A DNA stretch of 64,000 nucleotides from Heterotrichella gracilis (taxonomy: Eukaryota > Sar > Xanthophyceae > Tribonematales > Xanthonemataceae), in NCBI GenBank assembly GCA_032358255.1, contig JAULBX010000002.1, positions 830,459 through 894,458 on the forward strand, in the 5' to 3' direction. The notes below the pieces were generated by a model, which did no database searches, was not told where the DNA came from, and saw only the letters and a list, made by a program, of their open reading frames with translations. Of the stretch, positions 62,849 through 64,000 are shown piece by piece. Numbering within the stretch: position 1 is the first letter of the stretch; every line of letters begins with the position of its first letter. The position numbers were made by a program, and so were the translations under genes.

Positions 62849-64000
62849 TTATTGTTTGATCAGTGTAACGTGACCTACATACAACTTCTTATTATTTTCA
62901 AGATCGGTAACCATTATTTTGTAGATGTAAACGCCATCCTGAGCAATACCTCTGTCAGAGTTAGGGTCAGAGCCTTTTACACTACCATCCCAACCTTTTC
63001 TAAACTCAGATGAAGTAAAGATCAACTCACCCCAACGATCAAAGATCTCCATTTTGTAGTTGTCTTCTTTGATACCATAACCGTAAGGCATAAATACATC
63101 ATTACGTCCGTTCTTATCTGGCGTAAATGCATTTGGTATATAGATACCCATGTCAGGAGTGATATCAATAGTAGTAGTAGCAGTATCTTTACAACCGAAC
63201 GCGTTAATTGCTACCAAATAAATTTGGTACTGTCCAACGTTATTGTAAAGGTGATTAGGATTCATTACAAACGATGAGTTCGTGCTTGGATAACTATAGT
63301 CACCAAAATCCCATACATACTGAACTGCTCCTGTAGATGTATTTGTAAAATTAATTGTAGGTTCTAACAAGCTTGCACTTTGTGGTGTTGGGAAGAAACC
63401 TGCAACCGGTACAGGGTAAGCTTTAGCAACTAAAGGTGCTTTAATTTCTTCTCTACAACCATATTTATTAACTACTATTAAAGTTAATGAATATGAACCT
63501 GCATTAGGGTAAGTTATTGTTTGTGGATTCAAAAACGGATTTTCTGTTTCTGTCTGACCACCAAATTGCCATAAGAAAGGATTTGGATTTGTAGTTGTTG
63601 AATCGCCTATACCCATGTAAGTAACTGTTAACGGCGCGCAACCTTCACTTAATGTTGGCGTAAATCTCGCATCTGGTAAAGGCATTACAAATACACTAAA
63701 CGTAGCTGATGTGTTTGGTATTGAACAAGCATCATCAATTGTTACTGTATAAGTATTTGGATTAAGCGCCGGGCTGTTTGCATGATAACTTGCAATAACT
63801 GTATTATTTGCAGTTGTTGCGTTGTTTCCTGTCCAGTTATAAGTATAAGGGCCGCCATTACCAACACTTGTAATATTAGGTGTTAATACAACTGTTCCTG
63901 TAGCACAACTTGTGTACGTTCCACCCACAGCAATGAGTGCCGGTCTCACATTAACGATAATGGTTTGTGGCCCAAAAGTACAACCGTTAGCATCCACAAC
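62849..64000 (-). CDS. PKD-repeat surface protein with gliding-type (class B) T9SS domain, 5' end cut by the window
   Basis: The frame is open to the right edge, so the N-terminus is missing. The visible 384 residues hold Ig/PKD modules (SYSLTLIVVNKYGCRE, YVWDFGDYSYPS, YQIYLVAINAFGCKD) and end in a class B sorting domain: IYIPNAFTPDKNGRNDVFMP, MEIFDRWGELIFTS, WDGSVKG, DGVYIYKIMVTD and HVTLIKQ. This signal is the gliding-motility-associated C-terminal domain of proteins exported by T9SS, which usually work with a PorP/SprF-type barrel; none is visible here. The cell-surface role (adhesin or similar) is inferred from architecture. Confidence 0.88.
   Translation of the reverse strand, partial: VVDANGCTFGPQTIIVNVRPALIAVGGTYTSCATGTVVLTPNITSVGNGGPYTYNWTGNNATTANNTVIASYHANSPALNPNTYTVTIDDACSIPNTSATFSVFVMPLPDARFTPTLSEGCAPLTVTYMGIGDSTTTNPNPFLWQFGGQTETENPFLNPQTITYPNAGSYSLTLIVVNKYGCREEIKAPLVAKAYPVPVAGFFPTPQSASLLEPTINFTNTSTGAVQYVWDFGDYSYPSTNSSFVMNPNHLYNNVGQYQIYLVAINAFGCKDTATTTIDITPDMGIYIPNAFTPDKNGRNDVFMPYGYGIKEDNYKMEIFDRWGELIFTSSEFRKGWDGSVKGSDPNSDRGIAQDGVYIYKIMVTDLENNKKLYVGHVTLIKQ

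Overview
The window looks like chromosome from a member of the Bacteroidota (exact order not resolved). Pointers are AT-rich DNA, several secreted proteins with type IX secretion (T9SS) C-terminal sorting domains of both known classes, promoter boxes matching the Bacteroidota TAnnTTTG consensus, futalosine-route menaquinone genes, and the MoxR/DUF58/DUF4350/SpoIIM-like/RDD cluster typical of the phylum. No rRNA, tRNA, CRISPR array, prophage or insertion sequence was recognised. Gene density is high: no gap exceeds 300 bases.

Left part (1-24 kb): a cut-off T9SS metalloprotease; folE with two PTPS/QueD paralogues (pterin or deazapurine chemistry); mqnB-mqnD (menaquinone); small envelope proteins; dihydrofolate reductase divergent from a GT2 glycosyltransferase followed by a YqgE-family gene; an M20 dipeptidase; secreted sialidase-like and metallophosphatase proteins; glycine C-acetyltransferase; a two-domain VOC protein; dusB; a DUF4142 lipoprotein; purL.

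Middle (24-44 kb): a TPR-membrane-PP2C phosphatase converges on a SiaC-like phosphoprotein gene and a gene coding two fused SiaB-like kinases, so a SiaABC-type partner-switching module without a visible diguanylate cyclase. Next comes a same-strand run of four genes: a 1511-residue secreted protein with no domain I recognise, an ABCG-like transporter with unusual N-terminal domains and a large loop, a small secreted protein and a lipoprotein. This run is the best candidate for an undescribed envelope system. It converges on the MoxR cluster, which is divergent from an RDD gene.

Right part (44-64 kb): a second TPR-PP2C phosphatase, a TPR homologue that stops just before the phosphatase domain, a lipoprotein alpha/beta hydrolase, a SPOR protein, sucA-sucB (2-oxoglutarate dehydrogenase), an outer-membrane barrel downstream of a T9SS propeller/Ig protein, a 1386-residue M43 metalloprotease with nine Ig-like repeats, and a cut-off protein with a gliding-type (class B) sorting domain.

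A cross-window signal is that at least six genes have an exact TAnnTTTG box ending only 3-4 bases before the start codon. This implies leaderless transcripts, and it was used to choose several starts (mqnB, the GT2 gene, dusB, the hydrolase, the 1511-residue protein).
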